Positions 52,668 through 61,394 are shown, counted from the first letter of the stretch. The stretch is DNA of 64,000 bases from Streptomyces sp. Tu 3180 (GCF_009852415.1 NZ_WOXS01000002.1:5744001-5808000), one strand, 5' to 3'. Notes: generated from the letters alone by a model not told the origin. Numbers and translations: made by a program.

Positions 52668-53672
52668 GTGCTGCGTCTCGTCGTACGAAGACTGCTCCAG
52701 CTCATACCCACGCTGCTCGGCCTGTCGGTTCTGCTCTTCCTGTGGCTCGACCGGCTGCCCGGAGGGCCCGCCTCAGCGATCCTGGGGGAGAAGGCCACCG
52801 AGGCCGAAGTGGCGCGCATCAACCGTGCGCTCGGGCTGGACCAGCCCGTCTACGTCCAGTACTGGCGCTTCCTCAAGCGCATCGTCGAGCTCGACCTGGG
52901 CACGTCCACCCAGACCGGGCAGCCGGTGTGGGACGAGTTCGTCCTGCGCTTCCCCGCGACCGTGGAGCTGTCCCTCCTCGCGATCCTCATCGCCGTGGCC
53001 GTCGGCGTCCCGCTCGGTTACTTCGCCGCCCGCAACCGCGGCGGCTGGCTCGACGTCACCGCCGTCTCCGGCTCGCTCGTCGGCATCTGCATCCCGGTCT
53101 TCTTCCTCGCCCTGATCCTCAAGGGCGTCTTCGCCGTCGAACTCGGGATCTTCCCCAGCTACGGACGCCAGGACACCGGCATCGACGCCACCAGCGTGAC
53201 CGGATTCGCCGTCCTGGACGGCATCCTCACCGGGGAGTTCGACGCCTCCTGGGACGCGATCATGCACCTGATCCTGCCCTCCATCGCCCTGGCCTCCATC
53301 CCGCTCGCGGTCATCGTGCGCATGACCCGCGCCAGCGTCCTCGAGGTGCAGGACGAGGACTACGTCCGCACCGCCGAGGCCAAGGGCCTCAAGCGGGGCG
53401 TCGTCCGCAACCGGCACGTGATGCGCAACGCGCTGCTCCCCGTGGTGACCGCGGTCGGCCTGCTCACGGGCTCCCTGCTGTCCGGCGCGGTCCTGACCGA
53501 GTCGGTGTTCTCCTTCGGCGGCATCGGCTCCTTCATCCGGACCGCGATCGACGCCCGCGACTACCCCGTGCTCGTCGGGTTCATCATGTTCATCGCGCTG
53601 GTGTACGTCCTGATCAACCTGCTGGTGGACCTGGCGTACAGCCTCATCGACCCGAGAGTGCGGGTGCACTGA
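52668..53672 (+). CDS. Oligopeptide ABC transporter permease (DppB/OppB type)
   Basis: 334-aa inner-membrane permease with six predicted helices. N-terminus LRLVVRRLLQLIPTLLGLSVLLF is typical. The EAA cytoplasmic loop that contacts the ATPases reads RTAEAKGLKRGVVRNRHVMRN. GTG 52668 has AAGAAAGGGG upstream. The next permease starts one base after its stop. Confidence 0.95.
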   Translation: MLRLVVRRLLQLIPTLLGLSVLLFLWLDRLPGGPASAILGEKATEAEVARINRALGLDQPVYVQYWRFLKRIVELDLGTSTQTGQPVWDEFVLRFPATVELSLLAILIAVAVGVPLGYFAARNRGGWLDVTAVSGSLVGICIPVFFLALILKGVFAVELGIFPSYGRQDTGIDATSVTGFAVLDGILTGEFDASWDAIMHLILPSIALASIPLAVIVRMTRASVLEVQDEDYVRTAEAKGLKRGVVRNRHVMRNALLPVVTAVGLLTGSLLSGAVLTESVFSFGGIGSFIRTAIDARDYPVLVGFIMFIALVYVLINLLVDLAYSLIDPRVRVH

Positions 53673-53673
53673 C

Positions 53674-54633
53674 ATGAGTGTCGCCACCAAGACCGACAAG
53701 ATCCAGCGCCTCGCGGAACTGACCGCGACCAAGGAGACCAGCACCGGCGCCAGCCTGTGGCGGGAGGCCTTCCGCCGCCTGAGGCGCAGCAAGATGGCGA
53801 TCATCGGTGCGATCATCATCGCCCTGTTCGTCGTCCTCGCGGTCGTCGGGCCCTACCTCGCCCCGTACTCCCCGACCGTCCAGACCTGGCGGAACGAGGT
53901 CTTCCCCAACCGGGGCGAGTTCGTCGGCCCGCGCGGCGAGAACTGGTTCGGGCTCGACCACCTCGGCCGGGACATGTTCTCCCGCATGCTGGTCGGCGCC
54001 CGCCAGACGCTGCTCGTCGGTGTCGTCGCCACGCTGATCGGCCTGATCATCGGCTTCCTGATCGGCGGCCTCTCCGGCGCCTTCGCCACCCTGGGCGGCG
54101 ACACCGGAAAGCGCGTCGACTCCGTCATCATGCGGTTCATCGACATGATGCTGGCGCTGCCCTCGCTGCTGCTGGCCGTGTCCATCGCCGCCGTCATGGG
54201 ACAGTCGCTGACCACGGTGATGATCGCCGTGGGTGTCGTCCAGATCCCGGTGTTCGCACGGCTGTTGCGCGGCTCCATGCTGGCGCAGGGCGGGGCGGAC
54301 TACGTGCTCGCGGCCAAGTCCCTGGGCGTGCGCAAGCGGCGCATCGTGATCTCGCAGATCGTCCCCAACTCGCTCAGCCCGGTGATCGTGCAGGCCACGC
54401 TCTCCCTGGCCACCGCGATCATCGAGGCGGCCGCCCTGTCCTACCTGGGCCTGGGCAACCCCGACCCGGCCATCCCCGAGTGGGGCGTCATGCTCACCCA
54501 GGCGCAGCGCTTCTTCGACAACGCGCCGTTGATGGCGGTCTACCCCGCCGTCGGCATCATCATCACCGCCCTCGGCTTCACCCTCCTCGGCGAGGCCATG
54601 CGGGAAGCCCTCGACCCGAAGCTGAGGGGCTGA
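53674..54633 (+). CDS. Oligopeptide ABC transporter permease (DppC/OppC type)
   Basis: 319-aa partner permease. A cytosolic N-terminal tail precedes the first helix (MAIIGAIIIALFVVLAVVGPYLAPY). GLDHLGRDMFSRMLVGARQTL and the EAA loop AAKSLGVRKRRIVISQIVPN are diagnostic. It ends in the standard ALDPKLRG. Six bases before the first ATPase gene. Confidence 0.96.
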   Translation: MSVATKTDKIQRLAELTATKETSTGASLWREAFRRLRRSKMAIIGAIIIALFVVLAVVGPYLAPYSPTVQTWRNEVFPNRGEFVGPRGENWFGLDHLGRDMFSRMLVGARQTLLVGVVATLIGLIIGFLIGGLSGAFATLGGDTGKRVDSVIMRFIDMMLALPSLLLAVSIAAVMGQSLTTVMIAVGVVQIPVFARLLRGSMLAQGGADYVLAAKSLGVRKRRIVISQIVPNSLSPVIVQATLSLATAIIEAAALSYLGLGNPDPAIPEWGVMLTQAQRFFDNAPLMAVYPAVGIIITALGFTLLGEAMREALDPKLRG

Positions 54634-54639
54634 ACCACC

Positions 54640-55641
54640 ATGTCTCTGCTCACTGTCGACGAACTGACCGTCACCTTCGGCGGCCGCGGCCGCAAGGAGT
54701 CCCGGGCGGTCGACGGCGTCTCCTTCGAGGTCGACCAGGGCCAGGTCGTGGGCCTGGTCGGCGAGTCCGGCTGCGGGAAGTCCGTCACCTCCCTGGCCCT
54801 GATGGGCCTGCTCCCGGACAAGGGCGTCACGATCGGCGGCCGTGCCGAATTCGACGGCACGGACCTGTTCACCATGAACCCGTCCGCCCGCCGCGACCTG
54901 CGCGGCAGCAAGATGGCGATGATCTTCCAGGACCCGCTGTCCTCGCTCAACCCGGTCGTGCCGGTCGGCGTGCAGGTCACCGAGATCCTCGAGCGCCACC
55001 GCGGGATGAAGGGCGAGGCCGCCCGCAAGGAGGCCGCCCACCTGCTGGACCGGGTCGGCATCCCCGACCCGACCCGGCGGCTCAAGGAGTACCCGCACCA
55101 GCTCTCCGGCGGCATGCGCCAGCGCGCGCTGATCGCCATGGCGGTGGCCTGTGCCCCGCGCATGCTCATCGCCGACGAGCCCACCACGGCCCTCGACGTG
55201 ACGATCCAGGCGCAGATCCTGGAACTGCTCAAGGAACTCGTGGACCAGGAGGGCACCGCCCTGCTGATGATCACCCACGACCTCGGCGTGGTCGCCGGCC
55301 TGTGCGACCAGGTCAACGTGCTCTACGCGGGCAAGGTCGTGGAGTCCGCCGGACGCCGCGAGCTGTTCGCCCACCCCACCCACCCCTACGCGCACGGACT
55401 GCTGGGTTCCATCCCGCGTCTGGACGCCCCCCGGGGCGAGCCCCTCAACCCGATCCGCGGCTCCATCAACGACCGCATCGCCTGGGCCGACGGCTGCGCC
55501 TTCGCGCCCCGCTGCGACCGGTACGAGATGGGCTGCCTGACCGGCACCCCGCAGCTCACCGAGGAGCGCACGGCCGGTCACCAGGTGCGGTGCGTCAACC
55601 CCGTACTCGACGACGCGAAGGCCGAGGAGGTCCCCGCATGA
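54640..55641 (+). CDS. Oligopeptide ABC transporter ATPase (DppD/OppD type)
   Basis: 333-aa ATP-binding subunit. Walker A GESGCGKS, Q-loop FQDPLSSLNPV, signature LSGGMRQR, Walker B LIADEPTTALD and H-loop THD are all intact. The C-terminal oligopeptide/dipeptide extension has a four-Cys-type motif (CAFAPRCDRYEMGCL and RCVNP), possibly an iron-sulphur site. Its end overlaps the next start by four bases (ATGA). Confidence 0.97.
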   Translation: MSLLTVDELTVTFGGRGRKESRAVDGVSFEVDQGQVVGLVGESGCGKSVTSLALMGLLPDKGVTIGGRAEFDGTDLFTMNPSARRDLRGSKMAMIFQDPLSSLNPVVPVGVQVTEILERHRGMKGEAARKEAAHLLDRVGIPDPTRRLKEYPHQLSGGMRQRALIAMAVACAPRMLIADEPTTALDVTIQAQILELLKELVDQEGTALLMITHDLGVVAGLCDQVNVLYAGKVVESAGRRELFAHPTHPYAHGLLGSIPRLDAPRGEPLNPIRGSINDRIAWADGCAFAPRCDRYEMGCLTGTPQLTEERTAGHQVRCVNPVLDDAKAEEVPA

Positions 55642-57008
55642 GCCTGCTCGAACTGGACGGCGTCAAGGTCCACTTCCCCATCAAGAAGGGCGTCCTGTTC
55701 GACCGCACGGTCGGCCACGTCTACGCCGTGGACGGGGTGTCCCTGAAGGTCGAGGCCGGTGAGACCTACGGCCTGGTCGGCGAGTCCGGCTGCGGCAAGA
55801 CCACCCTGGGGCGGTCGGTGCTGCGGCTGGTGGACATCACCGAGGGCTCGGTCGTCCTCGACGGCACCGACCTGGCGAAGCTGCCGGGCGAGGAGATGCG
55901 CCGCTTCCGGCGCCGGCTCCAGATGGTCTTCCAGGACCCGCTGGGCTCGCTCAACCCCCGGCAGAACATCGAGTCGATCCTGTCCGAGGGCATGGTCGCC
56001 CACGGCATCGGCAAGGACCAGGAGGAGCGCCGGGAGAAGATCAAGGCGATCCTGGACAAGGTCGGCCTGCCCTCCAACGCGCTCTCCCGCTACCCGCACG
56101 AGTTCTCCGGCGGCCAGCGCCAGCGCATCGGCATCGCCCGCGCCCTCGTCCTGGAACCGGACGTGATCATCTGCGACGAGCCGGTCTCCGCGCTCGACGT
56201 GTCGGTCCAGGCCCAGGTCATCAACCTGCTGGAGGAGCTCCAGGAGGAACTCGGCCTGACGTACGTCGTGATCGCCCACGACCTCGCGGTGGTCCGGCAC
56301 ATCTCCGACACGATCGGCGTGATGTACCTGGGCTCGCTGGTCGAGGAGGCGCCGAGCGACGCGCTGTACGCCGAGCCGAAGCACCCGTACACCAAGGCGC
56401 TGATGTCGGCCGTGCCGGTGCCGGACCCGGAGGTGGAGGACCGCCGCGAGCGCATCCTGCTCACCGGCGACCTGCCCTCCCCGGCGAACCCGCCCGCCGG
56501 CTGCCGCTTCCACACCCGCTGCCCCTGGGCCCAGGCCGAGCGGTGCTCCACCGAGCGGCCGCAGCTGCGGGACATCGGCGGCGGCCACCGGGTGGCCTGC
56601 CACTACGCCGAGGAGATCGCGGCCGGGACGCTGCGGCGGACCACGGGCGAGGTCGTGGCGGCGACGCGCGAGGGAGTGGACGACAACCCGGTGTCCGAGG
56701 AGACCGGGACGGCGACGGTACCGGAGCAGCCCGGACCGCCGGAGCAGGAGAACACGCCGGAGCCGGAGAACAAGACGGAGCCGGCGGAGGACGCTGAGAA
56801 GGCCGGCGAGGTCGAGAAGGCCGAGGACGCCGACGAGGCTGAGAAGGCCGGCGAGGTCGAGAAGGCCGAGGACGCCGAGGACGCCGAGGACGCCGAGAAG
56901 GCCGACGAGGCCGAGAAGGCCGGCGAGCCCGACAAGGCTGACAAGGCCGACAAGACCGGGAAGGCCGAGAAGGCCGAGGAGACCGAGGAGACCGAGAAGG
57001 CCGTGTAA
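55638..57008 (+). CDS. Oligopeptide ABC transporter ATPase (DppF/OppF type) with acidic repeat tail
   Basis: 456-aa ATP-binding subunit. Walker A GESGCGKTT, signature FSGGQRQRIG and Walker B IICDEPVSALD are intact, and the C-terminal Cys motif CRFHTRCPWAQAERCS is present. The normal protein would end near residue 340. About 110 further residues form a low-complexity acidic tail rich in Glu, Ala, Lys and Asp, with repeats such as AEKAGEVEKAEDA. The tail is in frame and ends in a normal stop. Such a tail is unusual for this family and may be a charged tether or length-variable repeat. Confidence 0.95.
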   Translation: MSLLELDGVKVHFPIKKGVLFDRTVGHVYAVDGVSLKVEAGETYGLVGESGCGKTTLGRSVLRLVDITEGSVVLDGTDLAKLPGEEMRRFRRRLQMVFQDPLGSLNPRQNIESILSEGMVAHGIGKDQEERREKIKAILDKVGLPSNALSRYPHEFSGGQRQRIGIARALVLEPDVIICDEPVSALDVSVQAQVINLLEELQEELGLTYVVIAHDLAVVRHISDTIGVMYLGSLVEEAPSDALYAEPKHPYTKALMSAVPVPDPEVEDRRERILLTGDLPSPANPPAGCRFHTRCPWAQAERCSTERPQLRDIGGGHRVACHYAEEIAAGTLRRTTGEVVAATREGVDDNPVSEETGTATVPEQPGPPEQENTPEPENKTEPAEDAEKAGEVEKAEDADEAEKAGEVEKAEDAEDAEDAEKADEAEKAGEPDKADKADKTGKAEKAEETEETEKAV

Positions 57009-57061
57009 CAGGCCGCCGGACCTCCGCCGAAGCCCGGGACGCCGTCCGACGGGTCCCGGGC

Positions 57062-57114
57062 AGCAAGCTCACCCCACCCCTCGCCTTGCTTTGCAAGGCG
57101 AGGGGTTCTTGCTG
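57062..57114 (+). terminator. Strong hairpin terminator after the importer operon
   Basis: CCCCTCGCCTTGC (57077-57089) pairs perfectly over 13 bp with its complement (57093-57105) around TTT. An outer 6-bp stem (AGCAAG 57062-57067, CTTGCT 57109-57114) can extend it. TTCTTG follows. It lies 70 bases after the last importer gene and before the next one. Confidence 0.8.
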
Positions 57115-57129
57115 CGCAAGAATGTAAGG

Positions 57130-57786
57130 GTGCTCCAGCAACTGTTCAGTCCGTCCGTCCTGCACCTGCTCGACCTGATCGGCATCTTCGTCTTCGCGAT
57201 CTCCGGCGCCCTGCTGGCCGTCCGCAAGAACTTCGACGTCTTCGGCATCGCCGTCCTCGCGGAGGTCACCGCCCTGGGCGGCGGGCTCTTCCGTGACCTG
57301 GTCATTGGCGCCGTACCGCCCGCCGCCTTCACGGACCTGGGGTACTTCCTCACCCCGCTGCTCGCGACGGCCCTGGTCTTCTGCTTCCACCCGCACGTGG
57401 AGCGCATTCAGACCGCCGTCAACGTCTTCGACGCGGCCGGCCTCGGCCTGTTCTGCGTCGTCGGCACGACCAAGGCGTACGACTACGGGCTCGGCCTGAC
57501 CGCCTCCGCCTGTCTGGGCCTGGCCACCGCGGTGGGCGGCGGCGTGCTGCGCGACGTGCTCGCCAACGAGGTGCCCTCGCTGCTGCGCTGGGACCGCGAC
57601 CTGTACGCGGTCCCGGCCACGGTCGGCGCCGCCATGGTCGCGCTGTGCCTGCGCTACGACGCGCTGAACGCGATGACCAGCAGCCTCGCCGCGATCACGG
57701 CCTTCGTGCTGCGGCTGCTCGCGATGCGCTACCACTGGCGGGCGCCTCGCGCCTGGCACCGGCGTTCGGCGGTCCGCGAGGAGTAG
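57130..57786 (+). CDS. TRIC-type (UPF0126/YadS) membrane channel family protein
   Basis: 218-aa inner-membrane protein with two repeats of three to four helices. Each repeat carries a GGGxxRD motif (GGGLFRDLVIG and GGGVLRDVLAN), the signature of the UPF0126/TRIC cation channel fold. The ion in Streptomyces is unknown. I chose GTG 57130, preceded by AAGG, because the upstream in-frame TTG lies inside the terminator hairpin. Confidence 0.87.
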   Translation: MLQQLFSPSVLHLLDLIGIFVFAISGALLAVRKNFDVFGIAVLAEVTALGGGLFRDLVIGAVPPAAFTDLGYFLTPLLATALVFCFHPHVERIQTAVNVFDAAGLGLFCVVGTTKAYDYGLGLTASACLGLATAVGGGVLRDVLANEVPSLLRWDRDLYAVPATVGAAMVALCLRYDALNAMTSSLAAITAFVLRLLAMRYHWRAPRAWHRRSAVREE

Positions 57787-57842
57787 CGCCCCCGGGTCAT
57801 CACGCGGATTTCACTCGAGCGCCCAGTCAAAAGCTACCGCTT

Positions 57843-57852
57843 AGTAATTACT
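57843..57852. promoter_or_regulatory. Perfect palindrome upstream of the thioesterase gene
   Basis: AGTAATTACT is a perfect 10-bp palindrome in an AT-rich island 18 bases before the ATG, where a promoter -10 or an operator is expected. The TetR gene next door is a candidate regulator, but no matching site sits in its own promoter. Confidence 0.35.
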
Positions 57853-57869
57853 TCTTGTACTGTTCAGCC

Positions 57870-58730
57870 ATGCCAGAAGCAGCCTCCGCCCCGGCCACCC
57901 GGGCCACGATCGGTGCCAGTGAGTTCGACCGCGACACCGCGGTGACGCCGCGCGCCCCCGGCGTCTACGACATCGACCTCTCCGCCGGCTGGACGATCAT
58001 CAACGCCGTCAACGGCGGCTATCTGCTGGCCGTCCTGGGCCGCGCGCTCGCGGACGCCCTGCCGCACCCCGACCCGTTCACCATCTCCGCGCACTACCTG
58101 ACCGCCTCCCAGCCCGGCCCCGCGGTCGTCCGCACCGAGACCGTGCGCACCGGACGGACCCTGTCGACCGGTCAGGCGTCCCTGTTCCAGCGGGACGAGC
58201 ACGGCCGGGAGGTCGAGCGCATCCGCGTCCTCGCCTCCTACGGCGACCTGGACTCCCTCCCCGACGACGTCCGCACCACGGCCGAGCCGCCCGCGATCCC
58301 GCCGATGGAGCAGTGCTTCGGCCCCGAGGACGGGCCCGCCCCGGTCGAGGGCAGCTCCGCCATCGCCGACCGGCTGATGCTCAAGCTCGACCCGTCGACC
58401 CTGGGCTGGGCGCTCGGGCAGCCCTCCGGCAAGGGGGAGATGCGGGCCTGGTTCGGGCTCGCCGACGGCCGCGACCACGACCCCCTCTCGCTGCTCCTCG
58501 CGGTGGACGCGCTGCCGCCGACCGCCTTCGAGCTCGGGCTCTCCGGCTGGGTTCCCACCGTGGAGCTGACGGTGCACGTGCGCTGCCGCCCGGCGCCGGG
58601 CCCGCTGCGCGTGTCGATCACCACCCGCAACCTGGCCGGCGGCTTCCTGGAGGAGGACGCCGAGGTCTGGGACAGCGCCGACCGGCTGGTGGCCCAGTCC
58701 CGCCAGCTCGCGCGCGTGCGCCTGGGCTGA
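57870..58730 (+). CDS. Acyl-CoA thioesterase-like (hot-dog fold) protein
   Basis: 286-aa double hot-dog protein of the thioesterase/TesB-like group. N-terminal domain: GWTIINAVNGGYLLAVLGRA and HYLTASQPGPAVVRTETVR; C-terminal domain: WFGLADGRDHDPLSLLLAVD and LTVHVRCRPAPG. Probably hydrolyses acyl-CoA; substrate unknown. Convergent with the TetR gene. Confidence 0.83.
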   Translation: MPEAASAPATRATIGASEFDRDTAVTPRAPGVYDIDLSAGWTIINAVNGGYLLAVLGRALADALPHPDPFTISAHYLTASQPGPAVVRTETVRTGRTLSTGQASLFQRDEHGREVERIRVLASYGDLDSLPDDVRTTAEPPAIPPMEQCFGPEDGPAPVEGSSAIADRLMLKLDPSTLGWALGQPSGKGEMRAWFGLADGRDHDPLSLLLAVDALPPTAFELGLSGWVPTVELTVHVRCRPAPGPLRVSITTRNLAGGFLEEDAEVWDSADRLVAQSRQLARVRLG

Positions 58731-58770
58731 ACCGCACGACGTCGGCCGGCCCTTCCGGCGAGTTCGCGCC

Positions 58771-58798
58771 ACGGCCGCCCCGCTCACGGGGCGGCCGT
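58771..58798. terminator. Bidirectional hairpin terminator between thioesterase and TetR genes
   Basis: ACGGCCGCCCCG pairs perfectly with CGGGGCGGCCGT (12 bp) around CTCA. It lies between convergent stop codons at 58730 and 58801. Confidence 0.8.
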
Positions 58799-58800
58799 CG

Positions 58801-59463
58801 TCATGTGGGGGTACGGCTGTTTCCGGCCGGTTCGTCGAGCCAGTGCCGGCGGCCGATGCTGATCAGCCGCAGCTGACGGGTCGCCAGCCGCGTCACGCGC
58901 TCCCGCTCCCCGGGGGCCGCCTCCGCCTCCGACGCCTCCAGGAGGAGCGAGGCCGTGACGAGCATCTGGTCGACGTAGAGCTGGGCCAGCATCAGCCGGT
59001 CGCCCTCGCTCCAGCCCGCGGAGACCGGGTCCTCGGCCAGCGCCTCCCCGACCTCCCCCGCGAACCGGGCGAGTTGCCCGCGTATCGCCTCCCGGACCGG
59101 CCGGACCCCGCCGTGCCGCTCCCGGGCGATGAAACGGACGTGTGCGGGGTACGCGTCCACGTGACCGGCGATCAGTTCGACGGCGCGCGCGATGCGTTCC
59201 TCGCTGTCGCCGGCCGTGGACACCGTCGTCCGGATCGTCGGGTGCAGGCTGCCCAGCGCCTCCTCGACCAGTGCCACACCCAGGTCCGCGATGGAGCGGA
59301 AGTGCCGGTAGAAGGCGGTCGGGGCGACCCCCGCGGCACGGGTGACCTCACGCAGGCCCAGGCTGCTCAGACTCTGCCCCTCGAGCAGTTCCAGGGCCGC
59401 GTCGAGGAGTGCCCGCCGGGTCTTCTGCTTCTGGGCCTGCCGGATGCCGAGGGTGTGACTCAT
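58801..59463 (-). CDS. TetR-family transcriptional regulator
   Basis: 220-aa regulator. Helix-turn-helix at about residues 15-60 (KTRRALLDAALELLEG, LREVTRAAGVAPTAFYRHF). C-terminal ligand domain is all-helical. Neighbours suggest control of lipid or membrane functions (thioesterase, small membrane proteins), as for FabR/DesT-like regulators, but this is inference. The start codon at 59463 directly abuts a CAGTT-AAC-AACTG inverted repeat that could be its own operator. Confidence 0.88.
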   Translation of the reverse strand: MSHTLGIRQAQKQKTRRALLDAALELLEGQSLSSLGLREVTRAAGVAPTAFYRHFRSIADLGVALVEEALGSLHPTIRTTVSTAGDSEERIARAVELIAGHVDAYPAHVRFIARERHGGVRPVREAIRGQLARFAGEVGEALAEDPVSAGWSEGDRLMLAQLYVDQMLVTASLLLEASEAEAAPGERERVTRLATRQLRLISIGRRHWLDEPAGNSRTPT

Positions 59464-59466
59464 ACC

Positions 59467-59554
59467 ATGCAGTTAACAACTGTTCTCCGGAATTGGAAAG
59501 GCATACCGCGCGCTAGACTAGGTAGTCAGTGAACAAGTGTCATCAGAACCGTTC
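59467..59554. promoter_or_regulatory. Inverted repeats between TetR gene and small membrane gene
   Basis: CAGTT-AAC-AACTG (59467-59479) lies next to the tetR start. GTGAAC and GTTCAC (about 59528-59554) form a second, widely spaced pair. The overlap with the divergent promoter fits autoregulation. Which pair is the operator is unclear. Confidence 0.4.
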
Positions 59555-59577
59555 ACCGAAACGTGGGGATCCGACTC

Positions 59578-59745
59578 ATGCTGTTCCTCGTCGCCGCCCT
59601 CCTGCTGTTCGGCGTGGTCCTGGGCGCCGTGGCCCACGCGCCGCTCTCCTTCTCCGTCGCCGCGGGCGCCGTGATCGCCGTCTGGCTCGGCGTCTTCGCC
59701 CTGCGCGAGCGCCACGGCCGCGGACGCGGCACCTCGGCGCGCTGA
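59578..59745 (+). CDS. Small hydrophobic membrane protein
   Basis: 55 aa with two predicted transmembrane helices (LFLVAALLLFGVVLGAV and AAGAVIAVWLGVFAL) and a basic, Arg/His-rich tail (RERHGRGRGTSAR). Not recognised. ATG 59578 is preferred to the GTG at 59563 because GGGGA lies nine bases upstream. Divergent from tetR. Confidence 0.65.
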   Translation: MLFLVAALLLFGVVLGAVAHAPLSFSVAAGAVIAVWLGVFALRERHGRGRGTSAR

Positions 59746-59799
59746 TCCTCCGCAGGGCCGCCCGTCCCCCGACCGTCCCGACCGTGGGAGTAGATCACC

Positions 59800-60066
59800 A
59801 TGCAGCTCACCGCACCGGCGAACCGCCGCACCGGTCTCCGGGACGCCGACGGCATGGCCGTCGCGTCGTTCGTCCTGGGCCTGCTGGGCCTGCTCGTCCT
59901 CAACGTCCTCCTCGGCCCGATCGCCATCGCGCTGGCGGGCGTGGCGCTGTGGCGGGGCACCGCCCGCCGCGGCCGCGCTCTCCTGGGGCTCGGCCTCGGC
60001 GTGGCCGACCTGGTGGTCCTGGCGGTGTTCGTCCAGGCGGACCAGACGGTCTCGTGGAGCTTCTGA
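59800..60066 (+). CDS. DUF4190-type small membrane protein
   Basis: 88 aa. Residues 18-85 match the DUF4190 pattern: MAVASFVLGLLGLLVLNVLLGP, then GVALWRGTARRGRALLGLGLG, giving two or three transmembrane helices. Function unknown. Located 54 bases after the preceding small gene, so possibly co-transcribed and under the adjacent TetR. Confidence 0.75.
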   Translation: MQLTAPANRRTGLRDADGMAVASFVLGLLGLLVLNVLLGPIAIALAGVALWRGTARRGRALLGLGLGVADLVVLAVFVQADQTVSWSF

Positions 60067-60137
60067 GCCGGCCTCGTGTTCCGGCCGGTCGGGCCGGCCG
60101 CGCCGACCGCGACCCGGAGCCGATGCGCCGGGGCCCG

Positions 60138-60143
60138 TAGAAT
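60138..60143 (+). promoter_or_regulatory. Candidate -10 box of the cysteine desulfurase gene
   Basis: TAGAAT lies 10 bases before the ATG at 60154, flanked by GGGGCC and GGCCCC. If used, transcription would start within a few bases of the ATG, giving a nearly leaderless mRNA, which is common in Streptomyces. The -35 is not clear. Confidence 0.4.
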
Positions 60144-60153
60144 CGGCCCCACC

Positions 60154-61323
60154 ATGGCTTACCTCGACCACGCCGCGACCACCCCGATGCTTCCCGAGGC
60201 GGTCGAGGCGCTCACCGCGCACCTGGGCGTCACCGGCAACGCCTCCTCCCTCCACGCGGCCGGCCGCCGGGCCCGCCGCACCGTCGAGGAGGCCCGCGAG
60301 ACCCTCGCCGAAGCCCTCGGCGCCCGCCCCAGCGAGGTGGTCTTCACCTCCGGCGGCACCGAGGCCGACAACCTCGCCGTGAAGGGCCTGTACTGGTCCC
60401 GCCGCGACGCGGACCCGGCCCGCAGCCGGGTCCTGGCCAGCCCCGTCGAGCACCACGCCGTCCTCGACGCCGTCCACTGGCTCGACGAGCACGAGGGCGC
60501 CACCGTCGAGTACCTGCCGGTCGACGCGCACGGCCGGGTCCACCCGGACGCCCTGCGCGAGGCCATCGCCCGCAACCCCGACGACGTCGCCCTCGCCACG
60601 GTCATGTGGGCCAACAACGAGATCGGGACCGTCCTGCCGGTCCGCGAACTCGCCGAGGTCGCCGCGGAGTTCGGTGTTCCGCTGCACTCCGACGCGGTCC
60701 AGGCCTTCGGTCAGGTGCCGGTGGACTTCGCCGCCTCCGGGCTCGCCGCGATGACGCTGTCCGGTCACAAGATCGGCGGCCCGTACGGCATCGGCGCGCT
60801 GGTCCTGGGCCGGGAGCACACCCCCGTGCCCGTCCTGCACGGCGGCGGCCAGGAGCGCCATGTGCGCTCCGGCACGCTGGACGTGCCCGCGATCGCCTCC
60901 TTCGCCGTCGCCGGGCGGCTGGCCGCCGAGCAGCAGGAGTGGTTCGCCCGCGAGATAGGCGCCCTGCGCGACGGACTGGTCGCCGCGGTCCGCGAGGCCG
61001 TCCCGGACGCCGTCCTCGGCGGTGACCCCGCGCCCGGGGGGCGGCTTCCGGCCAACGCCCACTTCACCTTCCCCGGCTGCGAGGGCGACTCCCTGCTCCT
61101 GCTGCTCGACGCCCAGGGCATCGAGTGCTCCACCGGATCCGCCTGCACCGCCGGCGTCGCCCAGCCCAGCCACGTCCTGCTGGCCACCGGCACCGACCCC
61201 GACCTGGCCCGCGGCACCCTGCGCTTCTCCCTCGGCCACACGTCCACGGAGGCCGACGTGGAGGCCCTCGCCAAGGCCATCGGACCGGCGGTGGAGCGGG
61301 CCCGGGCGGCGGGGCTGACCTAG
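60154..61323 (+). CDS. Cysteine desulfurase (NifS/IscS family)
   Basis: 389-aa PLP enzyme that removes sulphur from cysteine as an enzyme-bound persulphide. N-terminus AYLDHAATTPM is diagnostic. PLP Lys206 lies in LSGHKIGGP; the sulphur-carrying Cys331 lies in STGSACTAGVAQPSHVLL. Likely donates sulphur to MnmA, encoded about 1 kb away, and possibly to thiamine or Fe-S biosynthesis. The shorter start at 60154 gives the family N-terminus. A TPP riboswitch points antisense into its 3' end. Confidence 0.95.
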   Translation: MAYLDHAATTPMLPEAVEALTAHLGVTGNASSLHAAGRRARRTVEEARETLAEALGARPSEVVFTSGGTEADNLAVKGLYWSRRDADPARSRVLASPVEHHAVLDAVHWLDEHEGATVEYLPVDAHGRVHPDALREAIARNPDDVALATVMWANNEIGTVLPVRELAEVAAEFGVPLHSDAVQAFGQVPVDFAASGLAAMTLSGHKIGGPYGIGALVLGREHTPVPVLHGGGQERHVRSGTLDVPAIASFAVAGRLAAEQQEWFAREIGALRDGLVAAVREAVPDAVLGGDPAPGGRLPANAHFTFPGCEGDSLLLLLDAQGIECSTGSACTAGVAQPSHVLLATGTDPDLARGTLRFSLGHTSTEADVEALAKAIGPAVERARAAGLT

Positions 61324-61331
61324 GGGCGAGG

Positions 61332-61349
61332 GGTCCGGTTTCCTCCGGA
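61332..61349. terminator. Hairpin downstream of cysteine desulfurase and of the TPP aptamer
   Basis: GTCCGG and CCGGAC pair around TTTCCT. It lies eight bases after the cysteine desulfurase stop, and about 45 bases downstream of the minus-strand TPP aptamer. On the minus strand the loop reads AGGAAA, so the hairpin could also hide a ribosome site. No T-tract on either strand. Confidence 0.55.
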
Positions 61350-61394
61350 CACGGCAACGACCCGCCCCCGGGCACGACGACGACCTACGAGACG

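Noticed and set aside
50884..57008. Assignment of the importer as BldK
   Set aside because: Gene order and families fit a generic oligopeptide importer; nothing in the sequence distinguishes BldK from its paralogues.
60765..61280. Minus-strand ORF of 171 codons downstream of the TPP riboswitch as its regulated gene
   Set aside because: It lies fully antisense to the cysteine desulfurase coding frame, about 115 bases from the aptamer, with no ribosome site and no thiamine-gene features.
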